64,000 bases of DNA from Sphingomonas oleivorans. GTDB lineage: Bacteria; Pseudomonadota; Alphaproteobacteria; Sphingomonadales; Sphingomonadaceae. The position numbers were made by a program, and so were the translations under genes. Positions 38,002 through 46,423 of this stretch are shown piece after piece (the first letter of the stretch is position 1; each line of letters starts with the position of its first letter). The stretch is taken from the NCBI RefSeq assembly GCF_003050615.1, contig NZ_NWBU01000017.1, forward strand, positions 114,588-178,587, in the 5' to 3' direction. The notes beneath the pieces were generated by a model, which did not search any database, had not been told where the DNA came from, and saw only the letters and a program-made list of their open reading frames with translations.

Positions 38002-39147
38002 ATGCTGACCAAAACCTCCGGTCCGATCGATTCCCCCGAAACGCGCCGGCCGATCAATATTGCGCTGGTCGGCATCGGCAATTGCGTGAGCTCGCTCGTC
38101 CAGGGCCTCAGCCATTATCGCGAGGGGGCAAACGACCATATCGGCCTGATGCATTGGGAATTGGGCGGGTATCGGCCGGGCGACATCCGCGTCGTCGCCG
38201 CCTGGGACGTCGACCGGCGCAAGGTCGGCCGCGACGTGGCGGAGGCGATCTTCGCCAGGCCCAACTGCACCGCGACATTTTGCGACACGGTGCCGCCCAC
38301 GGGGGTGGAGGTACGAATGGGCCGGCTGCTCGACGGATATGCCGAGCATATGGCCGATCAGCCCGACGACCGCACCTTCCTGATCGCCGACTCGCCCGAG
38401 CCGGACAAGGCGGAGATAGTGGCGGCGCTGCGCGCGAGCGGGGCGGACATGCTGCTCAACTATCTGCCCGTCGGCAGCCAGAAGGCGACCGAATTCTACG
38501 CCGAATGCGCGCTGGAGGCGGGCGTCGCCTTCGTCAACAACATCCCCGTCTTCATCGCCAGCGACGAAGGCTGGGCGAAGCGCTTCCGTGCGGCGGGCGT
38601 GCCGATCATCGGCGACGACATCAAGGCGCAGCTCGGCGCGACCATCGTCCATCGCGTGCTGACCGACCTGTTCGCCAAGCGCGGGGTGAAGCTCGATCGC
38701 ACCTATCAGCTCAATACCGGCGGCAATACCGATTTCCTCAACATGGCGAACCGGACGCGCCTCGCGTCCAAGAAGATATCGAAGACCGAAGCGGTGCAAT
38801 CCGTCGCCGAACGGCGGCTGGCGGATGAGAATATCCATGTCGGCCCATCCGATTATGTGGCATGGCAAAAGGACAACAAGGTCTGTTTCCTGCGCATGGA
38901 AGGGCAATTGTTCGGCGGCGTGCCGATGAACCTGGAACTGCGCCTGTCGGTGGAGGACAGCCCCAATTCGGCAGGCGTGGCGATCGACATGATCCGTTGC
39001 GCCAGGATTGCGCTCGACCGGGGGCTTTCCGGGCCGATCGAGCCCGCGTCGGCCTATTTCTGCAAGCATCCGCCCCGGCAGATGACCGATGATCTCGCGC
39101 ATGAGGCGCTCGAGGCGTTCATCGCGGCCGTGCCGGCGACCGCTTGA
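38002..39147 (+). CDS. ino1: Myo-inositol-1-phosphate synthase
   Basis: 381-residue NAD-dependent enzyme converting glucose-6-phosphate to inositol-1-phosphate. NAD site VGIGNCVSSLVQGL at residue 24, the family-specific NYLPVGSQKATEFY, IIGDDIKAQLGAT and QLNTGGNTDFLNM motifs, and the KKISKTEAV segment. Length matches the short archaeal/actinobacterial type. GGGAGAGGG precedes the ATG by a few bases, 13 bases after the glycosidase-like gene. Its presence in a glycan locus implies an inositol-bearing product, unusual among sphingomonads (inference). Confidence 0.95.
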   Translation: MLTKTSGPIDSPETRRPINIALVGIGNCVSSLVQGLSHYREGANDHIGLMHWELGGYRPGDIRVVAAWDVDRRKVGRDVAEAIFARPNCTATFCDTVPPTGVEVRMGRLLDGYAEHMADQPDDRTFLIADSPEPDKAEIVAALRASGADMLLNYLPVGSQKATEFYAECALEAGVAFVNNIPVFIASDEGWAKRFRAAGVPIIGDDIKAQLGATIVHRVLTDLFAKRGVKLDRTYQLNTGGNTDFLNMANRTRLASKKISKTEAVQSVAERRLADENIHVGPSDYVAWQKDNKVCFLRMEGQLFGGVPMNLELRLSVEDSPNSAGVAIDMIRCARIALDRGLSGPIEPASAYFCKHPPRQMTDDLAHEALEAFIAAVPATA

Positions 39148-39306
39148 TCTTTCGGGCGCCTGATCATTCGGATGGCCTGGTCCGGTGCCGTTCCAGCTCA
39201 TCGAGGAGCATGTCCGGTTCCAAAAACACCTTATCTCAGTGTCCACGGAACCGGCAGCAGGCCAGGAAGCCTCGCTTTGCACACCGCCTCGCACACCGCC
39301 GAGGGA

Positions 39307-39735
39307 TCAAAACGGTTTCGCGAGCACCAGCGTGCTGATGGCGAGCACGAGCAGCAGCATCGCGAGCAGCGGCCGGAATGTCGAAGGGCTGACGGACCTG
39401 CCGCGCGACAGGCGCTGCAATCTCACCATGTTGGATCCATGTATGAGCGTCAGCATCGCCACGCAGGCGATCTTCGCCTTCATCCAGCCCGTCGCGAACC
39501 AGCCGACCTGAAGGGTCATGGCAAGGCCCAGAATCCAGATGAAGAAGAGCGCGGGCGTCGTCACGACAGCATTCCCGAACCGTAGCCGCTGCAGTTCGGC
39601 GGCCCTGCGGGGTTCGAGCGTCCCCTCCTTCGACAATGATGGAAGGGACAGCGCTTCCACGAGCGAACCGGCCAGGAAGATCGCGACCGCCAGGATATGG
39701 ACTGCCAGCAAGCCGTAATAGGGAAGATCGATCAT
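39307..39735 (-). CDS. Four-helix membrane protein (CopD/HemJ-like)
   Basis: 142-residue integral membrane protein with about four hydrophobic helices (residues 7-27, about 60-80, 85-105, 118-138). An early histidine (LLAVHILAVAIFLAGS) and GWMKAKIACVAMLTLIHGSNM resemble the HemJ/CopD superfamily, in which a His and a Lys coordinate heme. Heme or copper link is inferred only. Open reading extends far upstream on the same frame but the ATG at 39735 begins the first helix. Unlinked to the preceding operon by orientation. Confidence 0.7.
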   Translation of the reverse strand: MIDLPYYGLLAVHILAVAIFLAGSLVEALSLPSLSKEGTLEPRRAAELQRLRFGNAVVTTPALFFIWILGLAMTLQVGWFATGWMKAKIACVAMLTLIHGSNMVRLQRLSRGRSVSPSTFRPLLAMLLLVLAISTLVLAKPF

Positions 39736-40110
39736 CGTCGCGCCTGATCCTGTGCCAATGGGTTTTGCCGCCCCCCTTAGCGCCAAATACTCGGCCGTAA
39801 TGAACCCCATATCGGATCCGGTCCGCCTCGCTCCGGTCCCGGCCGGGCGGCCAGCGTCCCTTCGAGCCGACCAAAGGCTCGTCCACCGGCTGGAGGAGAG
39901 TTTGAGGCCGGCGCAGAGGAGTGCTGTGGGTGCTGTTTGAGAGGGCTGTGGTGGGCAGACGCGCGAAAGCCCGGCCAGGAGGGTGGCCGGGCTTTTGTGT
40001 GATTGTTGGTTGCGGGGACCGGCAACCATCTTCACTTGCTCTTTCGATCGGCAGCTTAGCATCCTAAGCTGCGCGCCAGAAGCTGATTGCCTTTCGGTCG
40101 CCATGGTCGG
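39736..40110. other. Intergenic stretch at the left edge of the accessory region
   Basis: Mostly non-coding. It holds the terminator hairpin at 39967-39996 and a second small hairpin GGTTGC (40008-40013) / GCAACC (40022-40027). Sequence character changes to lower GC to the right of here. No gene, attachment site or tRNA is convincing. Confidence 0.4.
39967..39996 (+). terminator. Strong hairpin with T-run
   Basis: AAGCCCGGCC (39967-39976) pairs perfectly with GGCCGGGCTT (39985-39994), followed by TTTT on the plus strand. No plus-strand gene ends here, so it may be an old or bidirectional terminator at the island edge, or serve the minus-strand DyP remnant. Confidence 0.6.
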
Positions 40111-40683
40111 TCACGTCGCAGCGAGCTTCTTCTGCGCTGCCTGAACAAGCATTTCGAGTGTCGGGCGAGATGGAGCGAAGAACGTCACACCGGTGTGCGG
40201 CGTCGAGAAATCCAGCCGCCGGCCGTAAGCGCCTGGCGGATCGCCGACATACATGCGTTCCAGCATCTTCGCGATCATCCAAAGGCGCCGGGAGTAGCCG
40301 ATGAAATAGGTGCCGAACTCCCGCTGGCCCGGTCGTTCGAACGGCATATTGTCTCGCAGAATGTCGTGCTCGTTGCCATCGGCGTCTACGATAATGGCCA
40401 AAGTCTTGTGCGACTTGCGTGGCCAATCGTCATCATCGAGTTCGACATTGTCGATCTTCGTGCGGCCGACAATCTCCTCCTGGCGTGGTGTTGGGACCTT
40501 CGACCACGCATCGAGATCGTGGAGATATTTCTGGACGACGACATAGCTGCCGCAGCGCCATCGCCACCCGATATGATCAGCTCGCCAACAGCTTCCTCGG
40601 CATGGTCCATCTGGCCACCGCCAGATACTGGCCGGAATTTGTCCACGCCGCATAGGATGATAGGTGCCCAGCGCCTTTAGCAC
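40111..40683 (-). pseudogene. Remnant of a DyP-type heme peroxidase
   Basis: The C-terminal half reads as a good DyP peroxidase: GSYVVVQKYLHDLDAWSK, GRTKIDNVELDD, ILRDNMPFERPGQREFGTYF and DFSTPHTGVTFF. The family is about 300 residues, but only about 150 matching residues remain. Immediately upstream the matching sequence (HAEEAVGELIISGGDG) continues in a different frame, so there is a frameshift near 40555, and the GXXDG proximal region and N-terminal domain are absent. This is a decayed gene, and nothing suggests it is expressed. Confidence 0.75.
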
Positions 40684-40899
40684 GCCGATGTCGCGGAAAA
40701 TCGCCGGGCAACCTATTCGGCCTTAAGCATTCGCTTCTCGCCGTTATATGCAAGGGGCGCCCCTATGCTGGCGCGATTCGGCCCAAGGTCAGAAGTTCCG
40801 CCACGATTTTGACCGTGCCCGAAAGCAGCCAAAGCGCATATTGCGAAGGGGATGACTTCGCAGTGCCTTGCCCCTGTCACGCAAAGCCGCTCTGCCTTC

Positions 40900-41697
40900 T
40901 TAAGAATTGACCAGGTAACGCGGTGCCGGGATGCCTACCTGTGTAGCGCCGAACAATGCCGCTCGCGCCTGCTCATAATCAGCCCACAGTTCGGTATTGT
41001 GGACCGAGGGAAGTGTGACGTCTTCGCCTTGGTCGAAGCCGGCGAGCGCGGCATCAACCAGATTCTCAGTCGTCATCACAGCAGCAGGGTCGAAAGCCGA
41101 GAGAGGAATACCCGCATGGTCGTAGAACTCTGTTGCCGTGCCGGCGGGAAGTACGACCTGAACACGGACGCCAGTGCCCGACACCTCGCCCTGGAGTCCA
41201 CGGCTCAAGGCTAGCACATAGCTCTTCGTGGCACTGTAGAGCGTCGTTATCGGCAGAGAATGGAAGGCCATGACCGAAGCGATGTTGATGATCGCACCTG
41301 CGTCCCGCTTCAGGAACGCGGGCAGCACGGCACGGGTAAGCCGGGTCGGTGCGATGACGTTGAGCGCGATCGTTGAGGCTGTGTCTGCATCCGACATATC
41401 GCCGGTGCTGCTGAGCTTGCCGTTGCCAGCGTTGTTCACGAGCAGCGCAATGCGCTCATCTGAGCCAAGCAGTTCCTCGATATGCACCAGTGACTTCTCT
41501 TCGGTCAGGTCAGCCTCGATGATCCCTGCCTGGATACCATGCGCTTCGGAAAGGGTATCGGCCAAACTCCGCAGCCGTTCGATCCGGCGCGCGACAAGCA
41601 AGAGATCGTAACCTCGCGCGGCAAGGCGATCGGCATATACGGCGCCGATGCCGGAGGATGCGCCGGTTACGACGGCTATGGGGCTAGTTGTTGGCAT
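40900..41697 (-). CDS. Short-chain dehydrogenase/reductase (SDR)
   Basis: 265-residue classical [18 protein letters not shown] nucleotide loop (residue 12), VNNAGNGKLSS, and YSATKSYVLAL with catalytic Tyr-x-x-x-Lys. LLLVARRIERLRSLA suggests NADP preference (basic residues after strand two). Start 41697 has TGAGG about nine bases upstream. It is transcribed away from the next genes. No substrate can be assigned; it is one of nine SDRs in the island. Confidence 0.9.
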   Translation of the reverse strand: MPTTSPIAVVTGASSGIGAVYADRLAARGYDLLLVARRIERLRSLADTLSEAHGIQAGIIEADLTEEKSLVHIEELLGSDERIALLVNNAGNGKLSSTGDMSDADTASTIALNVIAPTRLTRAVLPAFLKRDAGAIINIASVMAFHSLPITTLYSATKSYVLALSRGLQGEVSGTGVRVQVVLPAGTATEFYDHAGIPLSAFDPAAVMTTENLVDAALAGFDQGEDVTLPSVHNTELWADYEQARAALFGATQVGIPAPRYLVNS

Positions 41698-42214
41698 GGG
41701 AAACGACCTCATTATTGTAGGCCAACTTTGAGAATGAAGCATTGGTCATGTTTCAATTCCTAGTGAACGGTTGATTTAGCCGGTTGCGGCACGCGGATAT
41801 TGACAGGATGCCCACCTTCGAAAAGTCGAACAAAATCGTCAGTTACTTTCTATAAAATCGAGCGATGCCCTTTCAGCCGTGTCGGGTGACGATACGCACG
41901 ATGCTCGTCGCTGCACTTGATGGCCAGAGGTCGGAGGAAGAGCGCAGAATTTCGAACAGCTTCTGCAACGACGCATAAGACAGCTGGTCCGCTCTTCTAA
42001 AGCTTCCATCGAACCAATCGCGAGTCTGCTGCATAGGCACACCGTCCCCCATGCTCAACGAAGAGGTGCCCATTCCTGCACCTCCGGGGAAAACGCAAAA
42101 TCCCAACAGCTTCCGCAAGCCTACGAGAGAGATGTCTCCAAGGTCGAACTAGATATCAGCCTGTCAATCTCGCCCTTCCAAACTGAGAGACAGGCCATGC
42201 AACAGGAGACACCT
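41698..42214. other. Intergenic region holding promoter module A
   Basis: About 515 bases between the divergent SDR gene and the DUF1330 gene. Apart from module A (42095-42154) no gene is credible; the minus-strand open frames in 41839-42118 lack ribosome sites and family similarity. Confidence 0.4.
42095..42154 (+). promoter_or_regulatory. Regulon promoter module A (AraC-type direct repeat plus -10)
   Basis: GCAAAATCCCAACAGCTTCC followed by GCAAG: half-sites GCAA at 42095 and 42115, 20 bases apart. CTAGAT at 42149-42154 is a -10 candidate 34 bases after the second half-site. One of four near-identical modules. It precedes the DUF1330 gene by 61 bases. Confidence 0.65.
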
Positions 42215-42499
42215 ATGCCAGCTTACCTCGTTGTCGATCTCGACATTCACGATCACGATGTGATTGCCGACTACCGTTCCAAGGCGCTGCCGCTGGTCGC
42301 AAAAGCTGGCGGTCGCCTCATTGCCCTTGATGACGCTCCGCTCGAACTTGAAGGGTGGCAGGCGACGAACATGCTGATCATCGAATTCCCCGACATGGAG
42401 GCTATCCAAGGCCTGTTCGCGTCGCCGGAATACGCGCCGCTCGCGCTCCAACGTCAGGCCGCAGCCGGCTCGCGGATCATCGCCTTGCGCGGCGTGTAG
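42215..42499 (+). CDS. DUF1330 family protein
   Basis: 94-residue ferredoxin-like alpha/beta-barrel protein (dimeric). Conserved AYLVVDLDIHDHDVI start, GGRLIALDDAPLELEGWQ and IIEFPDMEAIQGLFASPEY match the DUF1330 family. Biochemical role unknown. The ATG at 42215 is preferred over one 18 bases earlier because CAGGAG lies seven bases upstream. It is the first gene behind module A. Confidence 0.88.
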   Translation: MPAYLVVDLDIHDHDVIADYRSKALPLVAKAGGRLIALDDAPLELEGWQATNMLIIEFPDMEAIQGLFASPEYAPLALQRQAAAGSRIIALRGV

Positions 42500-42515
42500 C
42501 GATAGACGCAAAAAA

Positions 42516-42576
42516 GCAAAATCCCGATAGTCTGCGCAAGAGGGCAGCAGAAAGAACCGCCAGATCATCGCAGGAT
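42516..42576 (+). promoter_or_regulatory. Regulon promoter module B
   Basis: GCAAAATCCCGATAGTCTGC then GCAAGA: GCAA at 42516 and 42536, same 20-base period. CAGGAT at 42571-42576 lies at the -10 position seen in modules A and C. It begins 16 bases after the DUF1330 stop and leads the ABM-SDR-SDR unit starting at 42612. Confidence 0.65.
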
Positions 42577-42611
42577 GAACATGTTGGAAAGGACAGAAAA
42601 AGGAGAGCGAA

Positions 42612-42914
42612 ATGGCAGAACTGACCAATGCCGCCTTCTTCAATGCGAAGCCCGGTCGATCAGAAGATCTCGGGGTCGCTTTGCTACAGCTTGTCTCGCC
42701 TTCACGACAGGAGGAAGGCTGCCTCCGCTACGAAATCCACCAGTCCCAGGACGATCCCAATGCCTGGATGGTTTTGGAAGACTGGCGACATCCATCCGAC
42801 TTCGATCTGCATATGGCTTCCGACTATGTGCGGGCCTTCATGGCGAAGGTCTCTGATCTTTGCGTCGAAGAGGTGGAGATCTGCGGCTATCGGCAGCGCT
42901 CTCCGCAACCGTAA
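42612..42914 (+). CDS. ABM-domain quinol monooxygenase-like protein
   Basis: 100-residue protein of the antibiotic-biosynthesis-monooxygenase (dimeric ferredoxin-like) fold. NAAFFNAKPGRSEDLGVAL, EEGCLRYEIHQSQDDP and VLEDWRHPSDFDLH follow the YgiN/ABM pattern. Cofactor-free oxidation of quinols or small aromatics is the usual role. AAAGGAGAGCGA sets the start. It forms an operon with the SDR 22 bases downstream and is a close paralogue of the protein encoded at 50289. Confidence 0.88.
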   Translation: MAELTNAAFFNAKPGRSEDLGVALLQLVSPSRQEEGCLRYEIHQSQDDPNAWMVLEDWRHPSDFDLHMASDYVRAFMAKVSDLCVEEVEICGYRQRSPQP

Positions 42915-42936
42915 TCAAATCCAAGGAGCAAATAAC

Positions 42937-43776
42937 ATGAGCAAGGAAACTTCAAAAGTCTGGCTCGTGACCGGTTGCTCGACCGGTTTCGGCCGCTACA
43001 TCGCCGAGCATCTTCTCGAAAGTGGAGAGAAGGTGGTTGTCACCGCCCGCAAGACCGACAAAATTGCCGACCTGAAGCAGAAGGGCGATGCCCTAATCCT
43101 GCCCCTCGACGTTATTGATCGCGCGCAGTGCCGTAAAGCCGTTGAAGCAGCAGAAGCCCACTTTGGCCGGGTTGATGTTCTGATCAACAATGCCGGTATC
43201 GGCTTTTTCGGTGCGGTGGAAGAAACCGAGGAGGCGGACGCGCGCCGGTTGTTCGAGGTGAACTTCTTCGGCACGGCCAACACGATTCACGCAGTCCTGC
43301 CGGGGATGCGCACCCGCCGCAGCGGCACGATCGTCAACCTGACTTCGATCGGCGGAATAGTCGGCTTTACGGGCGTCGGTTATTATTGTGCCAGCAAGTT
43401 CGCGGTCGAAGGGCTGTCCGATACGCTCCGGACGGAGGTCGAGCCACTCGGCATCAAGGTCATGGCCGTTGAACCGAGCGGTTTTCGCACGGAATGGGCT
43501 GGCTCATCCAGCGAAGCCGCGGCTATCATAGCAGATTATGATGGCACCGCTGGCGAAGCGCGCCGCGCCTATCATGCCTCGGTAGGTCATCAAGCCGGCG
43601 ACCCGGCCCGTGCGGCTAAAGCAATCCGCGAAGCCGTACTTGCCGCCAAACCTCCGCATCATCTGCTTCTCGGCAATGACGCGGTGGATGCAGCGCTCGA
43701 AAAGATCGACGCGCTACGGGCCAATGTGACCGCCTGGGAGGGGCTCTCCCGGTCTGCCGATTTCCCGGTCGTCTGA
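42937..43776 (+). CDS. SDR family oxidoreductase
   Basis: 279-residue SDR with VTGCSTGFGRYIAEHLL loop, NNAGIGFFGAVEE, catalytic YYCASKFAVEGLSD, and the long C-terminal tail (AEPSGFRTEWAGSS, DYDGTAGEARRAY, HHLLLGNDAVD) shared with the SDR at 49404. That subgroup is widespread in Rhizobiales. AAGGAGCAAATAAC precedes the ATG. Coupled with the ABM gene upstream. Confidence 0.92.
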   Translation: MSKETSKVWLVTGCSTGFGRYIAEHLLESGEKVVVTARKTDKIADLKQKGDALILPLDVIDRAQCRKAVEAAEAHFGRVDVLINNAGIGFFGAVEETEEADARRLFEVNFFGTANTIHAVLPGMRTRRSGTIVNLTSIGGIVGFTGVGYYCASKFAVEGLSDTLRTEVEPLGIKVMAVEPSGFRTEWAGSSSEAAAIIADYDGTAGEARRAYHASVGHQAGDPARAAKAIREAVLAAKPPHHLLLGNDAVDAALEKIDALRANVTAWEGLSRSADFPVV

Positions 43777-43851
43777 ACTCAACACCTGAAATCCCGAAAA
43801 CCTAACCGGCCTGGCAATGATCCATCGCCAGCCACAGGAAAGGAGTCTGTC

Positions 43852-44622
43852 ATGACAAATCGTTTTGAAGGGAAAGTCGCAATCGTAACTGGCGGTGGCT
43901 CGGGTATCGGAGCCGCAATTGCCAGACGCCTGGTTGCGGAGGGCGCGTCCGTCATGATTTCCGGTCGCACGGAAAATCGCCTTGCCGAAACAGCGGCAAC
44001 CTTGCCCGCTGATCGCACCGCCACCCGCGTTGCAGATGTCGCGATTCGAAAGGACTGCGATGCTCTCGTGGTCGCAACGGTCGAAATGTTCGGTCGGGTG
44101 GACACGCTGGTCAATGCCGCGGGAATGAATCTCGTCGGGACCATCCAGGACACGTCCGATGAAGACTGGGAAGCCTGCCTGCGTTCTGACCTTTCCGGGG
44201 TCTTCTATATGAGCCGTGCGGCCGTGCCGCATCTCATCGAGACGAAGGGATCGATCGTCAATATCGGCTCCGTCTCCTCTCTCGGTGGCGGCTGGAGCCA
44301 TGCGGCATATAACGCCGCCAAGGGTGGCGTGGCGAACCTCACCCGTTCGGCCGCCTGCGATCTCGGCAAGTTCGGCGTTCGCGCCAACACCGTTGCTCCC
44401 GGCCTGACCGTCACCGGGATGGTGGAAGCCATCATGGAGGACGAGACGCTGCTCGATAAGGCATGGGACCGAATTCCCCTGAGACGCGCCGGCCAGCCTG
44501 ACGAGATCGCCGCAGCAGTGGCGTTTCTGGCGAGCGACGAGGCCGCCTGGATCACGGGGGCCATCCTGCCCGTTGATGGAGGGCAGACATGCACTGACGG
44601 CGGCCCTGAATGGGGCAAATGA
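43852..44622 (+). CDS. SDR family oxidoreductase
   Basis: 256-residue classical SDR. TGGGSGIGAAIARRL loop, LVNAAGMNLVG in place of NNAG, catalytic YNAAKGGVANL, and the C-terminal ITGAILPVDGGQTC typical of FabG-like enzymes. AAAGGAGTCTGTC precedes the ATG. 75 bases after the previous SDR, so probably cotranscribed from module B. Substrate unknown. Confidence 0.92.
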   Translation: MTNRFEGKVAIVTGGGSGIGAAIARRLVAEGASVMISGRTENRLAETAATLPADRTATRVADVAIRKDCDALVVATVEMFGRVDTLVNAAGMNLVGTIQDTSDEDWEACLRSDLSGVFYMSRAAVPHLIETKGSIVNIGSVSSLGGGWSHAAYNAAKGGVANLTRSAACDLGKFGVRANTVAPGLTVTGMVEAIMEDETLLDKAWDRIPLRRAGQPDEIAAAVAFLASDEAAWITGAILPVDGGQTCTDGGPEWGK

Positions 44623-44702
44623 CCCGTGAGGTAGAAAGCGCCTGAGCGTGTTTGAGCCCAGGCCCTTTCGCGTTGCTGGCAGCGTTTATGACCCCAAGTG
44701 AA

Positions 44703-44718
44703 CAGACAAAAATGTCTG
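44703..44718. promoter_or_regulatory. Perfect palindrome upstream of a LysR gene
   Basis: CAGACA-AAAA-TGTCTG, a perfect 16-base dyad in an AT-rich stretch, 83 bases before the LysR start. Suitable as an operator for the LysR-type protein or as a weak terminator of the preceding SDR. No T-run follows on the plus strand. Confidence 0.4.
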
Positions 44719-44800
44719 AAAATTAAAAAATTGGCAGGAATTATCGACGATTATTTGCTACTGACTAAGCAATCAGAGGGTTTGCTACTCGGGGGTAAGA

Positions 44801-45718
44801 ATGACGCCGACAGTCCAAGGCAGTGAGTTTGCGCAACTCCGAACCTTTGTGACTGTTGCCGAGCAGTTGAGTTTCAGCCGCGCGGCAGAGCGCCTCGGCA
44901 TCACGCCATCATCTCTCAGCCAGACGATCCGAAGCCTTGAGGAGCGTCTGGGCATCCGCCTCCTTAATCGCACGACGCGCAGTGTCGCCCTCACACCTGC
45001 TGGAGAGGCCCTGCTGCTTCGCCTTCGCCCCGCAATGGACGAGATCAGTGCCGCGATTGAGAGCGCTGTACGCTTCCGAGACACGCCTGCTGGCACGGTG
45101 CGCGTACACGCCGCCCGCCTCGCGGCGCAGGTGTTTATCGCTCCAATGCTTGGAGCCTTCAGTCAGTCTTATCCCGAGATCACAGTCGATGTTACCGTCG
45201 ATGATGCTGTCGTCGACATTGTGTCGGGTGGATGGGACGTTGCCATCCGACCCGGCGAGGTGGTCGAACGAGATATGATCGCTGTCGAGATCGGAGGCCC
45301 GCTTCGCCAGTATCCGGTTGCGACACCGGAATACATTGCGAAGCATGGCACGCCGGAAACGCCTGAGCAGCTACTGGATCATAATTGCATTCTCTGGCGC
45401 TGGTCGGGGCAGAGCCTTCCCTATGCCTGGGAATTCCATCGTGACGGGAGTTGGTTCGAACTCGTGGTCAAAGGCTCTATCATCGTGAGCGACCGGGGAA
45501 TGATGCTGTCAGCGTGCCTGGATGGCGCCGGCATCGCCTTTGCGACAAATCGGGAGGTCGATACCCTTATAGCCGATGGCCGTCTAAGCAAGATGCTCGA
45601 TCAATATTGCGAGCCGTACCCAGGCTATTTTCTTTACTATCCTAAGCAAAGGCAAATGGCACCAGCTTTGCGCGCGTTCATCGATACCGTGCGAGCGACC
45701 GTTCGTCTGGAACATTAG
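44801..45718 (+). CDS. LysR family transcriptional regulator
   Basis: 305-residue regulator. HTH about residues 8-67 (QLRTFVTVAEQLSFSRAAERL, ITPSSLSQTIRSLEERLG, TRSVALTPAG) and substrate domain about 92-300 (GTVRVHAARLAAQVF, WDVAIRPGEV). Belongs to the large group related to CrgA/DmlR. GGGGGTAAGA precedes the ATG. Adjacent SDR or SnoaL genes are likely targets, unproven. Confidence 0.93.
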   Translation: MTPTVQGSEFAQLRTFVTVAEQLSFSRAAERLGITPSSLSQTIRSLEERLGIRLLNRTTRSVALTPAGEALLLRLRPAMDEISAAIESAVRFRDTPAGTVRVHAARLAAQVFIAPMLGAFSQSYPEITVDVTVDDAVVDIVSGGWDVAIRPGEVVERDMIAVEIGGPLRQYPVATPEYIAKHGTPETPEQLLDHNCILWRWSGQSLPYAWEFHRDGSWFELVVKGSIIVSDRGMMLSACLDGAGIAFATNREVDTLIADGRLSKMLDQYCEPYPGYFLYYPKQRQMAPALRAFIDTVRATVRLEH

Positions 45719-45882
45719 GCAGGCGAGCTTCACCCTGAGCAAATGGACCGATCGGTGGATTATGTGCGTGGAACTAACAAGGTCACTGCGAAATCCGGGA
45801 ATTATTAACCGGCGAGGGCATGGCAGAAATGCTGACGAGGCGGCCGGCTGGGTCGTTTCCAGGAACCCACGGAGAAATTCCC

Positions 45883-46311
45883 ATGACCAACGAAACCAAC
45901 GCTCAGCGCATCCGCGAACTCTATGAAGCCGTGAACGCCAAGAACCTCGAAGTCATTGCCGGTTTCGGCGCTCCCGAAAGTGAGTGGCTAGATGTGCCTT
46001 TCGATTATCGGGCGACCGGCGAACGGGCGATCATCGATCCCTGGAAGAACTGGTTCAACATCTTCCCGGACGCCACCTGCGAGGTGCGCAGCCTCATCGC
46101 CCTTGAAGACTACGTCATCGCGCAGGGCATCGGCCGCGGCACCCATAGCGGCGTGTTCAACTCGCCGGCCGGCGAAATTCAGCCCACCGGCCGCAAGATG
46201 GAAGTCCAGTTCTGCGACGTCTACAGGCTCAAGGACGGGAAGATCATGCGCGCCGACTCCTACTTCGACTTCTATAGCCTGCTCAAGCGCCTGACCCTTG
46301 AAGCGGCTTGA
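45883..46311 (+). CDS. SnoaL-like (NTF2-fold) protein
   Basis: 142-residue single-domain protein. NAQRIRELYEAVNAKNLEVI, WLDVPFDYRATGERAI, and EIQPTGRKMEVQFCDVYRLKDGKI then DSYFDFYSLLKRL follow the SnoaL/ester-cyclase pattern of small alpha+beta barrels. Such proteins act as cyclases, isomerases or hydrolases; the activity here is unknown. The start at 45883 has GGAGAAATTCCC upstream. A second SnoaL-like gene lies at 61143. Confidence 0.85.
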   Translation: MTNETNAQRIRELYEAVNAKNLEVIAGFGAPESEWLDVPFDYRATGERAIIDPWKNWFNIFPDATCEVRSLIALEDYVIAQGIGRGTHSGVFNSPAGEIQPTGRKMEVQFCDVYRLKDGKIMRADSYFDFYSLLKRLTLEAA

Positions 46312-46423
46312 AGGTGAATGGGAGTTTCGATGACAGCAAACCAAGTTGACATCATCCCTGGGCGCTTTGGGCGTAATTCCGAAGTGCTTCGGGAACTCCT
46401 CGCCAACGAAGGCGAAGGCTCGC

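Noticed and set aside
40003..40030. TGGTTGCGGGGAC resembling the 3' part of a tRNA gene (possible attachment site)
   Set aside because: No TPsiC-arm sequence, anticodon arm or acceptor complement follows. It is only a 6-bp hairpin.
41839..42118. Minus-strand small open frames between the SDR and DUF1330 genes
   Set aside because: No ribosome site, no homologous motif, and they overlap promoter module A.
43785..43810. TGAAATCCCGAAAACCTAAC as a fifth copy of the promoter module
   Set aside because: The ATCCCGA core matches, but the first GCAA is incomplete, the second half-site 20 bases on is absent, and no -10 hexamer is in place.
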